DNA from: Emergomyces orientalis
Taxonomy: Eukaryota; Ascomycota; Eurotiomycetes; Onygenales; Ajellomycetaceae
Assembly: GCA_002110485.1 (NCBI GenBank)
Contig: MOWL01000001.1
Span: 62,001 to 126,000 of the forward strand
Direction of reading: 5' to 3'
Length of the DNA: 64,000 nucleotides
This document shows, piece by piece, positions 11,682 to 22,863 of this stretch (position 1 is its first letter; every line of letters starts with the position of its first letter). The translations under genes and the position numbers were made by a program. The notes beneath the pieces are model-generated. The model saw only the letters and a program-made list of their open reading frames with translations, did not search any database and had not been told where the DNA came from.

Positions 11682-13652
11682 ATGTCGAAGGTTGTGAGGA
11701 GTGTTAAAAATGTTACGAAGGGATACTCGTCCGTGCAGGTCAAAGTCCGCAATGGTATGTTTGATTTTTGATTTGATTTTGAAATACCTGTTCCGCTCTT
11801 CCGTTGCCTTTTAATTTTTTAATATTTTTCCATGTTACTAACTTATAATGTTTTTGTATAGCGACGAGTAATGACCCTTGGGGCCCGACGGGGACAGAGA
11901 TGGGGGAAATTGCGGCGATGACGTTTCATAGGTAATTATATATCACTATCTGTATATTTTCTTCAGCAATTACTTACTCGATGTACTTCTTATTACAGCC
12001 CCAGTGATTTCTATGAGATTATGGACATGCTAGATAAACGGCTGAATGATAAAGGCAAAAACTGGCGACACGTGCTCAAGTCGTTGAAGGTGTTGGACTA
12101 CTGTCTTCATGAAGGTTCGGAGATGGTGGTTACATGGGCCAGAAAGAATATTTATATCATCAAGACGCTGCGCGAATTCCAGTATATCGACGAGGATGGC
12201 CGTGATGTTGGACAAAATGGTTAGCCACTGGATACACATCTTACAGACTAAGAACCAGGGAGTCTCTTTTTACTAACGGTTTATATAGTACGGGTTTCGG
12301 CGAAGGAATTAACCGCCCTGATTCTTGACGAAGATCGCTTACGAAACGAACGCTCTGATCGGAAACTCTGGAAGTCGCGCGTTAGCGGAATCGATGATGG
12401 AATCCATGGCATTGCTGGTGGCAGTGAACCGGGCCGTCGCCCTAGACGGGATCGCCCTAACAGACCAACTGATGAAGAGGACGCTGAATACCGCCTTGCA
12501 ATCGAGGCAAGCAAACACGAAGCTGAGGAGGAGAGGAAACGACGCCAGAAGGACGCAAATGTCAAAGATGATGATGACGATCTTGCCAAGGCTATCAAAT
12601 TAAGCAAAGAGGAAGAGGAGCTTCGAAGACGTGAATTAGAAGAGAGCAACGCCTCTGCGCTGTTCGACGACAACACCCCCGCTGCGGTGCAGCCTTCTCA
12701 GCCCCAAGTGACCGGATATAACCAAGGATACCAGCAACAACCAGCGGTAGATTGGTTTGGAAACCCGATGGACCAACAGCAACCCATGTCAACGGGCTAC
12801 TTAAACAATCAATATGCACAACCCACAGGATTCCAGCCTCAACAAACGGGTTATACAAATGGATACACAGGCGGCTTCCCCGCTCAGCAACCAGGCTACG
12901 ATCAATTTGGGCAGCAAAACAACTTCTTGCAACCCCAAGCTACCCTCCAACCACAGCAAACTGCATTCAACAACAATCCGTATGGTAACGATATTTTTGG
13001 CCAGCCGCAGCCGCAGGTGCAGCAGCAACCGCAACAAGACAACAGCTTCCTCCAGCCAGGCACCCACAACCCATGGACATCAAACCAACAACAACCAGCA
13101 GACGCCCTCAAACCTATGCCAACGGGCTCCAATAATCCATTTGCCTCGTCGTTTACACGAGCCCAAGCACAGCAGGTACAAAAGACTGGCCCCCCATCTC
13201 TCGGTTCCCTAGTCGAACAACGCACCGCTCAACAGTTTACCAATAACCAATCCTCGACAAACCCCATCGCGAACTTCCAGTCGTCCAACAATACGCAACA
13301 GCAACAGCAGCAACAACAACAATTATTACAACACCAACAACAACAACAACAACAACCCCAAAACCCTCAACACGCCCGCCTCAACGCCCTCCTCGCCACC
13401 GGCGACGGCCAAGACACCTTCGGCAACGTCGGCGACCTCCGTATACCTGCCCAACACACCGCGCCCGGCGTTTTCGTAAACTCTGCCGGACAAGGCCTCG
13501 ACCGTCTCCAGCCGAACCAGACTGCGAACAATCCCTTTTTCAGTCAGCAGTTTACGGGCGCTCCGCAGCAGCTGCAGCAGCAGCAGCAGCGCAATAACAA
13601 CCCGTTTGGAATGGGACAGCCTCAACAGAGTGGGAATCTGATTGATCTATGA
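11682..13652 (+). CDS. ent1: Epsin (ENTH-UIM clathrin adaptor), Ent1/Ent2 family
   Basis: Endocytic adaptor that binds PI(4,5)P2, ubiquitinated cargo, EH-domain proteins and clathrin at the plasma membrane. Exons 11682-11754, 11862-11931, 11999-12219 and 12289-13652 give 575 residues. The ENTH domain occupies residues about 10-150 (NDPWGPTGTEMGEIA, NWRHVLKSLKVLDYCLHEGSE). Two ubiquitin-interacting motifs follow: EEDAEYRLAIEASKHEAE (about 183-200) and DDDLAKAIKLSKEEEELRR (about 215-233). The Gln-rich tail carries several NPF-type motifs (NPFASSF, NPFFSQQF, NPFGMG) for EH domains. The protein ends in LIDL, a C-terminal clathrin box as in yeast epsins. A CAA/CAG-encoded poly-Gln tract lies at 13299-13360. 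Domain order is complete and all phases agree. Confidence 0.96.
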
Positions 13653-16600
13653 AATTAGAAAAGTTAGGGAAGGAGAAGGGGAGGGGAGAGAGATCTGTGA
13701 CTGCGCTCTCAGCGCGTTGTGTGTTCTGGAAATTTGTAAATTCTGTTGTGTGGCATTGCGATATAGGGAGGAGAGCGGAGGAAGAGAGAAAGCCAAAATT
13801 TGAGAGATCCTCAACATAATTTTTCTTCTCATAAGCTGTCTGCTCGGTGACGATACGTTTTCTTTTTAATTTGGGCCCTTTATTTTTTAATTTTTTTCCT
13901 ACCAGCCTTCGCAACCCTTGTTTATTTTTTCGTCTCTTTATCCCATCTCTTTTATTTCTTCATTCTCGTCCTGTGTCCGTCATCCCAAATACGCCTTTTG
14001 CTGCGTTTATTTTATATTTGTACTTTTTGTTTCAATTTATATTTTCGAAAAACCTGCTCTCCTTGCGGCCAGTTATCATTTCGCGCATTTATCCCCCTAT
14101 CTTTTTCTTTTTTGTCAGATAGCATTGTTTATTACCATCTACATTCAGTTCCAACCCACGTACCCAAATCCTTCCAACTCTACTTCTCCCTCCCATTTCT
14201 CTTCGTTGTTATTTGGTAATTTTTGTTTTTGTTTTTGTTTTTTTTTAACATTTATCTATTGGCGTTTCGAAAGTGAATTTTTTTCTTTTTCAGTCTCTTA
14301 ACTCTTTCCCTTTTGCTTCCCCCCTTCCCTTCTATACTTTTCTAGCCTTCCTTTTACCTATTCTTATTCTTATTCTTATTCTTCTTTGCAAATAAATTCC
14401 CCGGAATGGAACCGGGCAGATATCCCCACAACTAGTTAATATAATTATGTTATTCAGCCTTCCCCCCCCTCCCCCTCCCCCTCCCCCTCCCCCTCCCCCC
14501 ATTTTCCATTTTGTTTTTTCTCAGACCCCATGATCTACTTCTTTTGCTTCGATCTGATTCTCTAACGGGTTTCCTTTGGGTTACTATTTTCTCTTTTTTA
14601 CAGTTTACCTCATATTTTAGTACCGATTTAACTCGCCGCTATTCGTGGGCTTTCATTATTACTATATATTCCAAACCCCCCCACCCCCCCCAATTTGCGT
14701 TTTTAAAATATTTGGATTGGGGTTCAAAAAAATAAGCGCCAGAAACGCGAACCTTTCTTTGTGTATGTCATCTCCTTTGTGTGATTTATTGATGGTATCA
14801 TTCCCCCATAATCATCAAGCATAACTTCGGTGTCTTCAGAGCCCGAATCGTATGTTTTTCATTCCTGGAATACAGGGCACTACATATCCTCTGAGAGCGA
14901 TTTCAAGCCTTTCAGCCTCCCATGGCCGCCGCTGAGAGACTGGTGCAAATAGCTTGCAGATAGGGGTATCTTGAAAGCTTGGCCATCTGAACTTTTTGGG
15001 CAAAGTGGTTGCAGGGAGGATGGGAATATACGAGCATTTCAGCTAAAGTACACATCGCACCAAAAGCAGAGTTGTGCCTGTTGGACTGGTTATATCAATA
15101 TGCCATATGGTGAGTTGATGTTTGATTTACGCTGATCAATCACTGAGAGAAGATGATGCTCTGTGTTCTATAATTTATTTAATTTAGGGTCTTTCTTCTT
15201 TCTCCTTAATAACTTTTTTTTCATTCAATCAATGCAATTTGTAGGGCGATTGGTTGCTACAATTTTGGGATACCCTTAGTTGCGAATTTGGGGAGGTAGA
15301 TGGACGACAGACACCCTTTTGCTGATGCAAGCTCGCGGCATGGATTTCTGTTGCATTTCATATATTGCCGAACACAATCGTTGCTACTCATCTTCCCATC
15401 ACCTTTTGCGGTTGGTACACTTAGGTCTAATATTGTCAGTCGGTGGCCTTTTTTTAGCAAAGATCCTGAAAACGGCTTTTTGATACGTACTGTTCACCAG
15501 GTGTCCAGAAAGGGCGTCTACCACATACTATTGCTATCACGATCGCGTCATGTATGTACAGTACAGCATTTGCCATCTTCCAGCTGTAATATTGGATGAG
15601 TGGAATGAATGCATCTCTCGCATCCATGGTGATGGTTTTGTACAGGATGAAATCCCCAATTCGTCCACAAAACACCATGCGCCGCGGGAGAACTGGTTGG
15701 CTCTAAACCCTTCCTCATTTCAAGCGGCCTCCCGTATTATCGTGTATTGGCTTCGGTTTGCATGCCTGATTGCCCATTCACATGTTTGGATACTGATTGA
15801 TAAGCTGAGATTCTTTTCACTCCTTCTTCGTATTATATTATTACTATTATGCAGGCGAATATTAGTTGCTGCAGCGGCATGCCCGGCGAAGAAGAAGCCC
15901 GTATCTTTGGCATTCAATACATACGAGGCACGTCGCCCGTAACGGCCAAACCCGACGAGGGATACGCTTGACCGAAGGAATAAATGTCGCATTATTGTTT
16001 CATTATTATTGTACGGACGTACTCACCATGACGATGAGCTGTGAGAAGCGAATGTACATTTTCTCCCACTGCTCAGCCGTATTTCTTGGAATGCACATAC
16101 AAAATAGGAATGGAAGGTTCCTAAGATGCGCCATTAGTGATAGAGATACGGACTAAGAATCAGGAGAATGCGAATACTTTCCCCTGAGGGTCAAGCCGGG
16201 GGGGGGGGTTTGGAAACGCTCATCGAGCCATCCAAAAGATCGTTTCTGAAACATCCCCTGCGGATTTTCGCGCTCTCCTGGGAAATACAATTATTATTTT
16301 GTTTTGATTATTTTTATCTTGCAAATGAGTTGTGCAGGCCAGGCCTGCAAAACTCTGGCATCTAGACCATGAGGCAGACTCGCAGTGGAAAACCTTGATT
16401 TTTCTAGCTAGCCGGAGAATAAGGGTTTTCTCCATACTTTAGCCGTTATTAGGCCAGGATACCCTTTTAAGGGGTGTCAAGGCAAGAAGCCTCCAAATTG
16501 AGCTTCCATAGCTTGTTCAAAACCAACAATCATGGTCCAGTCTTCGCTGTGACGAAATTTGCCAGGAAATCTCCGAAAATGTGTGAATTTGCTCGCCTTT

Positions 16601-17451
16601 CACGCAGTCGAGAAAGCGAGTCGGAAAAAGAAAGGTTTAAAAAGGAAAGAAAAAGGAGAAAAAGAAAAGAATGCCGTTTTTCCCGGAAGCGAATCACTAT
16701 TGTGAAAATCCAGAACTTGTTTGCCCGGAAGGTTGCGCCTAGCGTTTTCTTTCCTCAGAGTGCGTTCATTGCGCCAGTCACATCCCGATGTGGTCCACCT
16801 ACACGAGCCGCATTTAATACTAACCCAAATAGACACTAACAGCATGGCTAACTCATCCTTTTAAGTTGAACTACTCATGACTATCGCGAAAGGGATGCCG
16901 CGACTGGCCAGGACCCAAAAGGAGATACGAGATATCGGGTATTCTGAAATTATTATGGTCGATTCACTCCACCATCCGAAACGGATGGAAGAAGTGCCCC
17001 AGGCGATCAAAGAACAACCATGGAGTCGCTTCCGAGTCCTCGTAAGAGCAGCATAATGTTGACTCGCAGAGAGCACCGTTGAATCCAATCAGGCCGGGTT
17101 TGAAAATCGGTTGTGGAGTCGAAGTAATGCAATACGAACCACACATTGAGCCTCTTGCCTCTGCTGAGCAAAAGGAAAGGGGGTGTCGTTGAATTTTCGT
17201 GGCGTGCAAGAGGATTTGAGGGGATGTGCTTGTGAAAGCATATATAGCAAGACCTCTTCCCTCCAGTCAGCGAACGATTCAGTTTTCATCACATTCGTTC
17301 AACTGACCTTCGTCTCTCATTCTTTTACCAATACTTGCTCGTCGCTCTTTTTTTGTTATCTTCAGTTCAATCAAGATACCCCGCGGTTTACATTTATATA
17401 TAAACCTTTTCGATTCTTTCTATACCATCATATTAATATATCTCCACCACA
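13653..17451. other. Long gene-free region (3.8 kb) between ent1 and the PLAC8 gene
   Basis: The first part is pyrimidine-rich and probably includes the ent1 3' UTR. It holds a six-run C tract (14462-14500), an ATTCTT repeat at about 14360-14385 and a G run at 16199-16208. Just before the PLAC8 gene (17300-17451) is a TATATATATAAA-like sequence and a pyrimidine-rich leader. Scattered ORFs under 135 codons on both strands show no recognised domain. No gene is called. Confidence 0.5.
14462..14500 (+). repeat. C-rich tandem tract with G-quadruplex potential on the minus strand
   Basis: Six consecutive runs of five to eight C separated by single T (C8 T C5 T C5 T C5 T C5 T C6). The complementary strand has six runs of at least five G with one-base loops, a canonical G-quadruplex-forming pattern; the plus strand could form an i-motif. 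Confidence 0.85.
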
Positions 17452-18112
17452 ATGTCCGGCCCCGAAGCATCTGGCACTAGCTGGGGAAGCTCCCTCTGGG
17501 ACTGCTTCAACCCCATTGATACATGTATGTGGTGTGACCGTGATTATTGGTTTTCAGCAGACCGCAATTGCAAGCATGGAACGCTGACAAAACGTATGGG
17601 ATCTCCAGGTTTAATGGGATGGTGCTGCCCATGCATTCTCTTTGGCAAGACACAGGCTCGTCTTGAAGATCCCAGCCTTACGAACTACAGCCCAATCAAC
17701 GACAATGTAAGCAAAACATGAAAGCAACATTATCACTCTCGACTTTCGATAGAATCATGCATTACCTGACACAAGAAGCCTGAAACTTTACTAACTTGGC
17801 CAAATGTAGTGTCTCATCTTCTGCGGCATGAACTGCTTCGCCGTCGCGTGGCTCCTCCTTGTGAAGAAGCGCACCGACCTGCGCGAGAAGTACGGCATTA
17901 CCCAAACACATCTGGAGAAGTTCCTGAAAATGGAACCCGGCTCCATCAAGGCCAAGCACAACTATGAAGAATCCTTGGTCCAGGACTGCCTCGCCTCCTT
18001 CTTCTGTCCTTGCTGTGTTGTCGTTCAGCAGGAGAAGGAAGTGCTCTCTCGACAGGCTGCTGGACAAAATGGGTACCAAAAGCCTCAGGGTATGTCTTAT
18101 CCGCCAGCTTAG
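17452..18112 (+). CDS. PLAC8-family cysteine-rich protein
   Basis: Exons 17452-17524, 17609-17706 and 17810-18112 give 157 residues. The first intron has GTATGT, a CGCTGAC branch site and a CTCCAG acceptor; removing it rebuilds CFNPIDTCLMGWCCPCILF, the core of PLAC8/DUF614, followed by GKTQARLEDPS. This intron is 84 nt, a multiple of three and free of stops, so a raw ORF reads through it and adds 28 unrelated residues. The second half has CLIFCGMNCFAVAWLLL and the second Cys cluster CLASFFCPCCVVVQQEKEV. Members are small membrane-associated proteins; plant and fungal relatives are tied to cell size or metal resistance, but a role here is not known. The gene stands alone between 3.8 and 1.8 kb spacers. 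Confidence 0.88.
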
Positions 18113-19897
18113 GTGAAAGGGGATGCCAAGGAGAAGCTGGATGGATAGGTAGAAACTGGGGTTATGAGAAATAATGGTTATTATTGATCAAACAATTGAT
18201 TTCATACGGTTATCAGGACTGGTTGGACTAAGCGAGTGCCATGCATATTTTTGTCGTACATATGTTTTTTCTCATTTGTTTACTTTTCCTTTGCTGCAAA
18301 AAAGAAAATTTTTACTCTTAGAATAATACCCTGCTGAAAATTTACTTATTTCAATGTTTTTCTTTCGCACAATCAGCTCCTTTTTTCTTGTCAGGTTTCC
18401 CTGAAAAAGCGTATTCGAAACCATCCAACCCATAAAACATTTTGGCCCTTTGTTATTTTAGGTTTTTCTTACCCCTGGACATTTCACCTGACGAGAGTAG
18501 CTAAGTAAAAAGAGCTTCACCAACTAGCTTTACCCGCCGAAATCCCTGCCCTGTTCCGAGCCGACAGCAGCTAGCTCCTTAGCATAGCCTGACACGAACA
18601 CGAGTTAACTTTTTGTCACTCCTGCTCCTCCAAAGGCCCCTGACTAAAACCATCGGCATGGCGGCCTCTTTTGAGGCCCATCCTGCTGACGGTTCTCGGG
18701 CGGCTTTTGACTGGGACAAGACACCATTGGTCACATCCATCGATATTTGTCGAACTGCGCTAAGCATGGCAGCTGCATGCATGCTTGAAACACAAACGGG
18801 GCGTCTCCATATTTCTGGACCACGCATCACAGCATGAGTGAGGAATGCGGCCTGCCTGGCCAGGAAGAAATAGGGGAGAATATACTCCGTATCCCAAGCA
18901 AAATTCGAGTTAGATGATGTTCCACCATAGATATGGAAAGCTGTTTTTCCTTGAGTAGGCACAGAGAGGGAAAAGAACTGTGAAGTTGAAAGGGAGCTAT
19001 AATAAACTCAATCAATAGCTTCAAAAAGAAAAAAGAAATAAATCCACCCGTGGCTGGCTGCTCAAGAAATGTTTCATATCTGCAGGACACTGGTCCAGAA
19101 GTCATTAACCTAGGGAATGCCTCCGATTGATTAGAGTAAGAATAATAATAAAAAATGACGAGTCAACCGAGGTGTTCATCCTCCCTGTCCCTCGCTGCCT
19201 CCCGGATGGGGCAAAAGCGCAGCCCGGTCCTTTGCTCCACAAGGTTCACAGGGCTCCGCACACGTGGTTCTTATTTTCATAGTTGAGGCCCCCTATTTTC
19301 TCTCCGAAAATCAGCCTTGATTGGGATTCTATTCTTTGATTTTCCCTCAGAATGCTTTGGTAATAACACTTTTTCCCATACGCAAGTATGTAGAAAGCAA
19401 ATCTGGAATGGTCGGCCGATACTTTTCGAAGAGGGGTTGAGGAAGACGTTACTTTCATAGGAGGGTAGGTTATAGAAAACAGTTGAATTTAATTTCAGGT
19501 TTGGGATCTGGTGATTGAAACGCTAGGTAATAAAGTATCGGATATATTCATGCGCGGAGGGTAGATAGATAAATAGAGGCGCCCGCCTGCTGCACAATGC
19601 GCATGAAGAGTCAGGTAAAGGTATGCTAAGGGAAAGAAACACAGGGAAAACAAAGGGAAAAGGAAAGGTCGAAGTGCAAGTGTGAGGGTAAAAAGAACAG
19701 AATCAGACCCATTTAATAATAATAAATATAGAAAAAAAAGTAAAGCGTAAAACGTAAATAGCGAAGCTCCGATGTTCCGTCTCCGTCATCTAATTAAATG
19801 CCTTTCTTTCTTTCTTTGCCCTCGTCATCATTTTAATTTATTTCAAATAGTTCCTCCCTTTCTTGATCATGAATATAATTTGCTTTTCCCTGGGAGT
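18113..19897. other. Convergent spacer between the PLAC8 gene and pac1
   Basis: No gene is supported. ORFs at 18579-18962 (-) and 18613-18837 (+) are antisense to each other and match nothing I recognise. A TACTCCGTA motif lies at 18883-18891. The part next to pac1 is A/T-rich and should be its 3' UTR. Confidence 0.5.
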
Positions 19898-21512
19898 TCA
19901 TGACGCAAACACCCTCACTTTCAAATCCACACTCCCCGTCGCAATCACGCAGCGGATTCCCATCTTCGCACCCCCGCCAGGATCCTCCTTCTTGCTCCCC
20001 GGTATAATCCCATTTACACCAGATGAGGCAAGCGCACCACTACCCCCATTAGTATCACCATTCACCGCCGCGCCACCAGCGTCTTTGATAATATTCGGCG
20101 CCCACCGAATACAACTCACGAAGTGGCCGTGCGCATCAGCCACCGTGCGCACACACTTGCATTCCTGGCTCAGATCCCAGCAGCGGAGGGTTTTATCATC
20201 ACTGACGGATAAGAGGTATTTACCACCCGGATGGAAAACGAGAGCGCGGACCCAGTTGTCGTGGCCGATGAGGGTTTTGATTAAGGTACCACGTGAATCC
20301 CAGATGCGGATCGTTTTGTCGCGGGAGCCTGTGGCGACGTATTCGGCGGATGAGGAAGGGGGCGGAGGCTTTTTCAGTCCTGCTAGGGATGCTAGGTATG
20401 GGTAGGCGGTGGAGGGTGCGAAGGCAACACATTCGACAACGTGTTCGTGGCCGAGAAATGTGGACTTCGTTTCGCCAGAGGAAGCATCCCATAAGCGGGG
20501 GATCTGGTCGTTTCCGGCAGAGAATAGAAAGCGGCCGTCTGGCGAGGCCACGACGTCTCGAACCCAGTCTAGATGCCCGCGCAGGGTCTTTACGCAGTAA
20601 CCCGTGGTGACATCCCAGATGCGGAGGCTCTTGTCACGTGAGGCGGAGACTAGTAGGTTGCCCGATAAGGGGGAGCCAGCGGCGCCAGATGGAACGAATC
20701 GTACAGCGGAAACAGAATGGTCATGTCCAGGGAGGGTGCGGATATTCTTATATTCGTCGGACGGGTCCCACAGCTTTATTGTGAGGTCTGAGGAACATGA
20801 GGCCAGCAGCGTGCCTCCACGGGGTCCTCCATAATCCACGTCTAGGACAGCTTTTGTATGGCCCTTGATCGTGCGCTCAAGCTCACCTAGCTCCCAATCC
20901 CATATCTTAATAGTTGTGTCTTCGGAACCGGATGCAAGTGACGAGAAAACAGGATGAAAAGCGACGCAGGTGACTGGGTCGCGGTGGGATTGCAGCTGGT
21001 GCCTGGCGGGGGCTCGGGGCAGCCAGGAGACAGGATCTTGGTTCCTTCGGGTGAGAGATGTGGGAGTAGCAGAGTCCAGCTCAGATTGAAGTGCAGCATT
21101 TCGAGATTCTAGATCCATAATCTGTAGATATTCAGCGCCAGTTTTTAGTGGTTGTTTTTTAATAATTAGTAAACCCGAAATCAGGGGGAGACGCTATATA
21201 TGATGATATCGCGACTGCTGGTTCGAGCTGACCTTTTTCTGTAACCGCACCACACTCGTCCATTTCTTTTCCAATAGCCCTTCATATTTTTTAGCGGTGG
21301 AATCGTCCAGTTGGACATTATCGGCGAGCTCTTCCCGCAACGCTGCGGCACTGTTTGGTAAGTTGGCGGATAGGAAATATGCGATGATAGATTTATGGCT
21401 GCAGTTGTTCCCAGTAAATTAGAAGACATAATCAAGCAGGTAAATCGGGAAATAGTCCAATCATAAAAACATACAGCTCCTCCGCTTGCCGCGGAGTCAG
21501 TAATTGGCTCAT
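19898..21512 (-). CDS. pac1: Pac1/LIS1 (NudF) dynein regulator
   Basis: LIS1-family protein that binds the dynein motor with NudE/NudC and targets it to microtubule plus ends for nuclear migration. Exons 21512..21475, 21398..21233 and 21121..19898 give 475 residues. The start [13 protein letters not shown] splices to [20 protein letters not shown], forming the LisH motif (residues about 9-41). A short coiled coil follows ([20 protein letters not shown], about 60-85), then seven WD40 repeats from about 110 to the end, including [38 protein letters not shown] and [12 protein letters not shown]. The last repeat has a Gly/Asn-rich insertion at about 425-455, common in fungal Pac1. Length and architecture match. 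It is divergent from stu2 across 1.35 kb. Confidence 0.96.
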
Positions 21513-22863
21513 GGTTGTGGTGGTTGTTGATGACTTTTTTTGGGCTCATGGGGTCTTCTCAGGCGCCCCTCCACAGCCACCCGACAAGGCCTTGCCCGCC
21601 GAACCTGCCCGAGAATATTTGATCTATCAAAGGAGAATATATATCGGATACGAGGAATGATCACAGGACATCAAGGAGCTGAAAATCTTAGGAAGGTATC
21701 GGCGGGCAGATATGCAGAGAGTTAGATATATGCGACTCGAAGACGTGGTGGTAGGCGGGTAGTTGATCGAATGAGGATGACGAAGGTGATGCCGTTGATT
21801 ATGAATGAAGATCTCCTCAGAAGAATGAGAGCCAGCTAAGGAAAACAGGGATACATGGTTTCAGTAGAAATATGTCATGGCAGTACATAGAAGAATCGAG
21901 ATGTATTTAAAGTCTTAGACATGTCTAGATGAACCTTTTCCATACTATGTATGTATTTTGGAGTGTTTGGAGGTGTTTGGCGGCTCCTGGCCTGACTGTC
22001 ACTGGAAGAGGAATGGCGGGGTGGCTGCTTTATTGGTTGCCATCAACTGAATTTATATGGCCCGTTTTTATATGAAGGGAATGGGAACACAGACCACAGT
22101 ATGTATTTTGTATCTAAAGAAACTACAGAATGATTATTATACACAGTTTGCCATGCATAGGCTTTGTTGCCTTTGTTCTGCTGGCAAATACCAACATTTG
22201 TTGTTGCAGATCTTTGGAGTAGACATACCCAGGTTAGTATGAAACTGCCCCTTGTCCCTGGGCATCTTGTACAATACAAACGCCAAGCCATCAAAGCAGC
22301 GCCCAATTCCAAGTCACGTGCACAATATATCACCACGGCGATGTTCAATGTTGACGTTTGCCCTGAATCGGTCTGTTTTGTCCAGTTCCGAACTCTATCT
22401 CTTCTCCAAATTCCAAGTCTCCTCTGCCGCATACCGGACAGGTTTGACATCATCTCTTTTCCACCGGTTGGCCTCGATTCCACTATAGTTGCATCAGGCT
22501 TTGTTTAGTTGCGGTGTTGCCTTTTGAGTTCGCTTTACAAAAACCGTTATCATAGGGCCCAGAATCTCCCGCAAGGCACTACAAACGGCAATCTAAACCA
22601 TCCGCAACTTCCCTCGCCTTTTGATCTGGTTTTAAATTTCAGCGATACTTCTTTGGTTCCATAAGGTACTTTACACATATCATAACTCTCGCTCTCTCAT
22701 TTCCTCTCAGAATGTTTGCTATGTGGTTTATCCCGTTGTGGTGGGCTGTTGGCCATCACTGGAAAAATGTGAGGAACCAGGGGTACGTGCGCGCGCTAAA
22801 TAATTAAAGTGCTTAGGGATATAACAGTTTTGGCGACGAGTATCGCGATTACAGCCTCCCAAA
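21513..22863. other. Shared spacer between pac1 and stu2
   Basis: Divergent promoter region, 1351 bp. ORFs at 22043-22483 (-), 22057-22242 and 22164-22508 (+) are antisense to one another and show no domain. No RNA gene is recognised. Confidence 0.55.

Noticed and set aside
16474..16839. 121-codon ORF rich in Arg/Lys/Glu
   Set aside because: Composition follows an A/G-rich stretch, there is no domain, and an antisense ORF of similar length overlaps.
17452..17721. PLAC8 N terminus read straight through as 89 codons
   Set aside because: The 84-nt segment has GTATGT, a CTGAC branch site and CCAG, and its removal restores the conserved CFNPIDTC...CCPCILF core.
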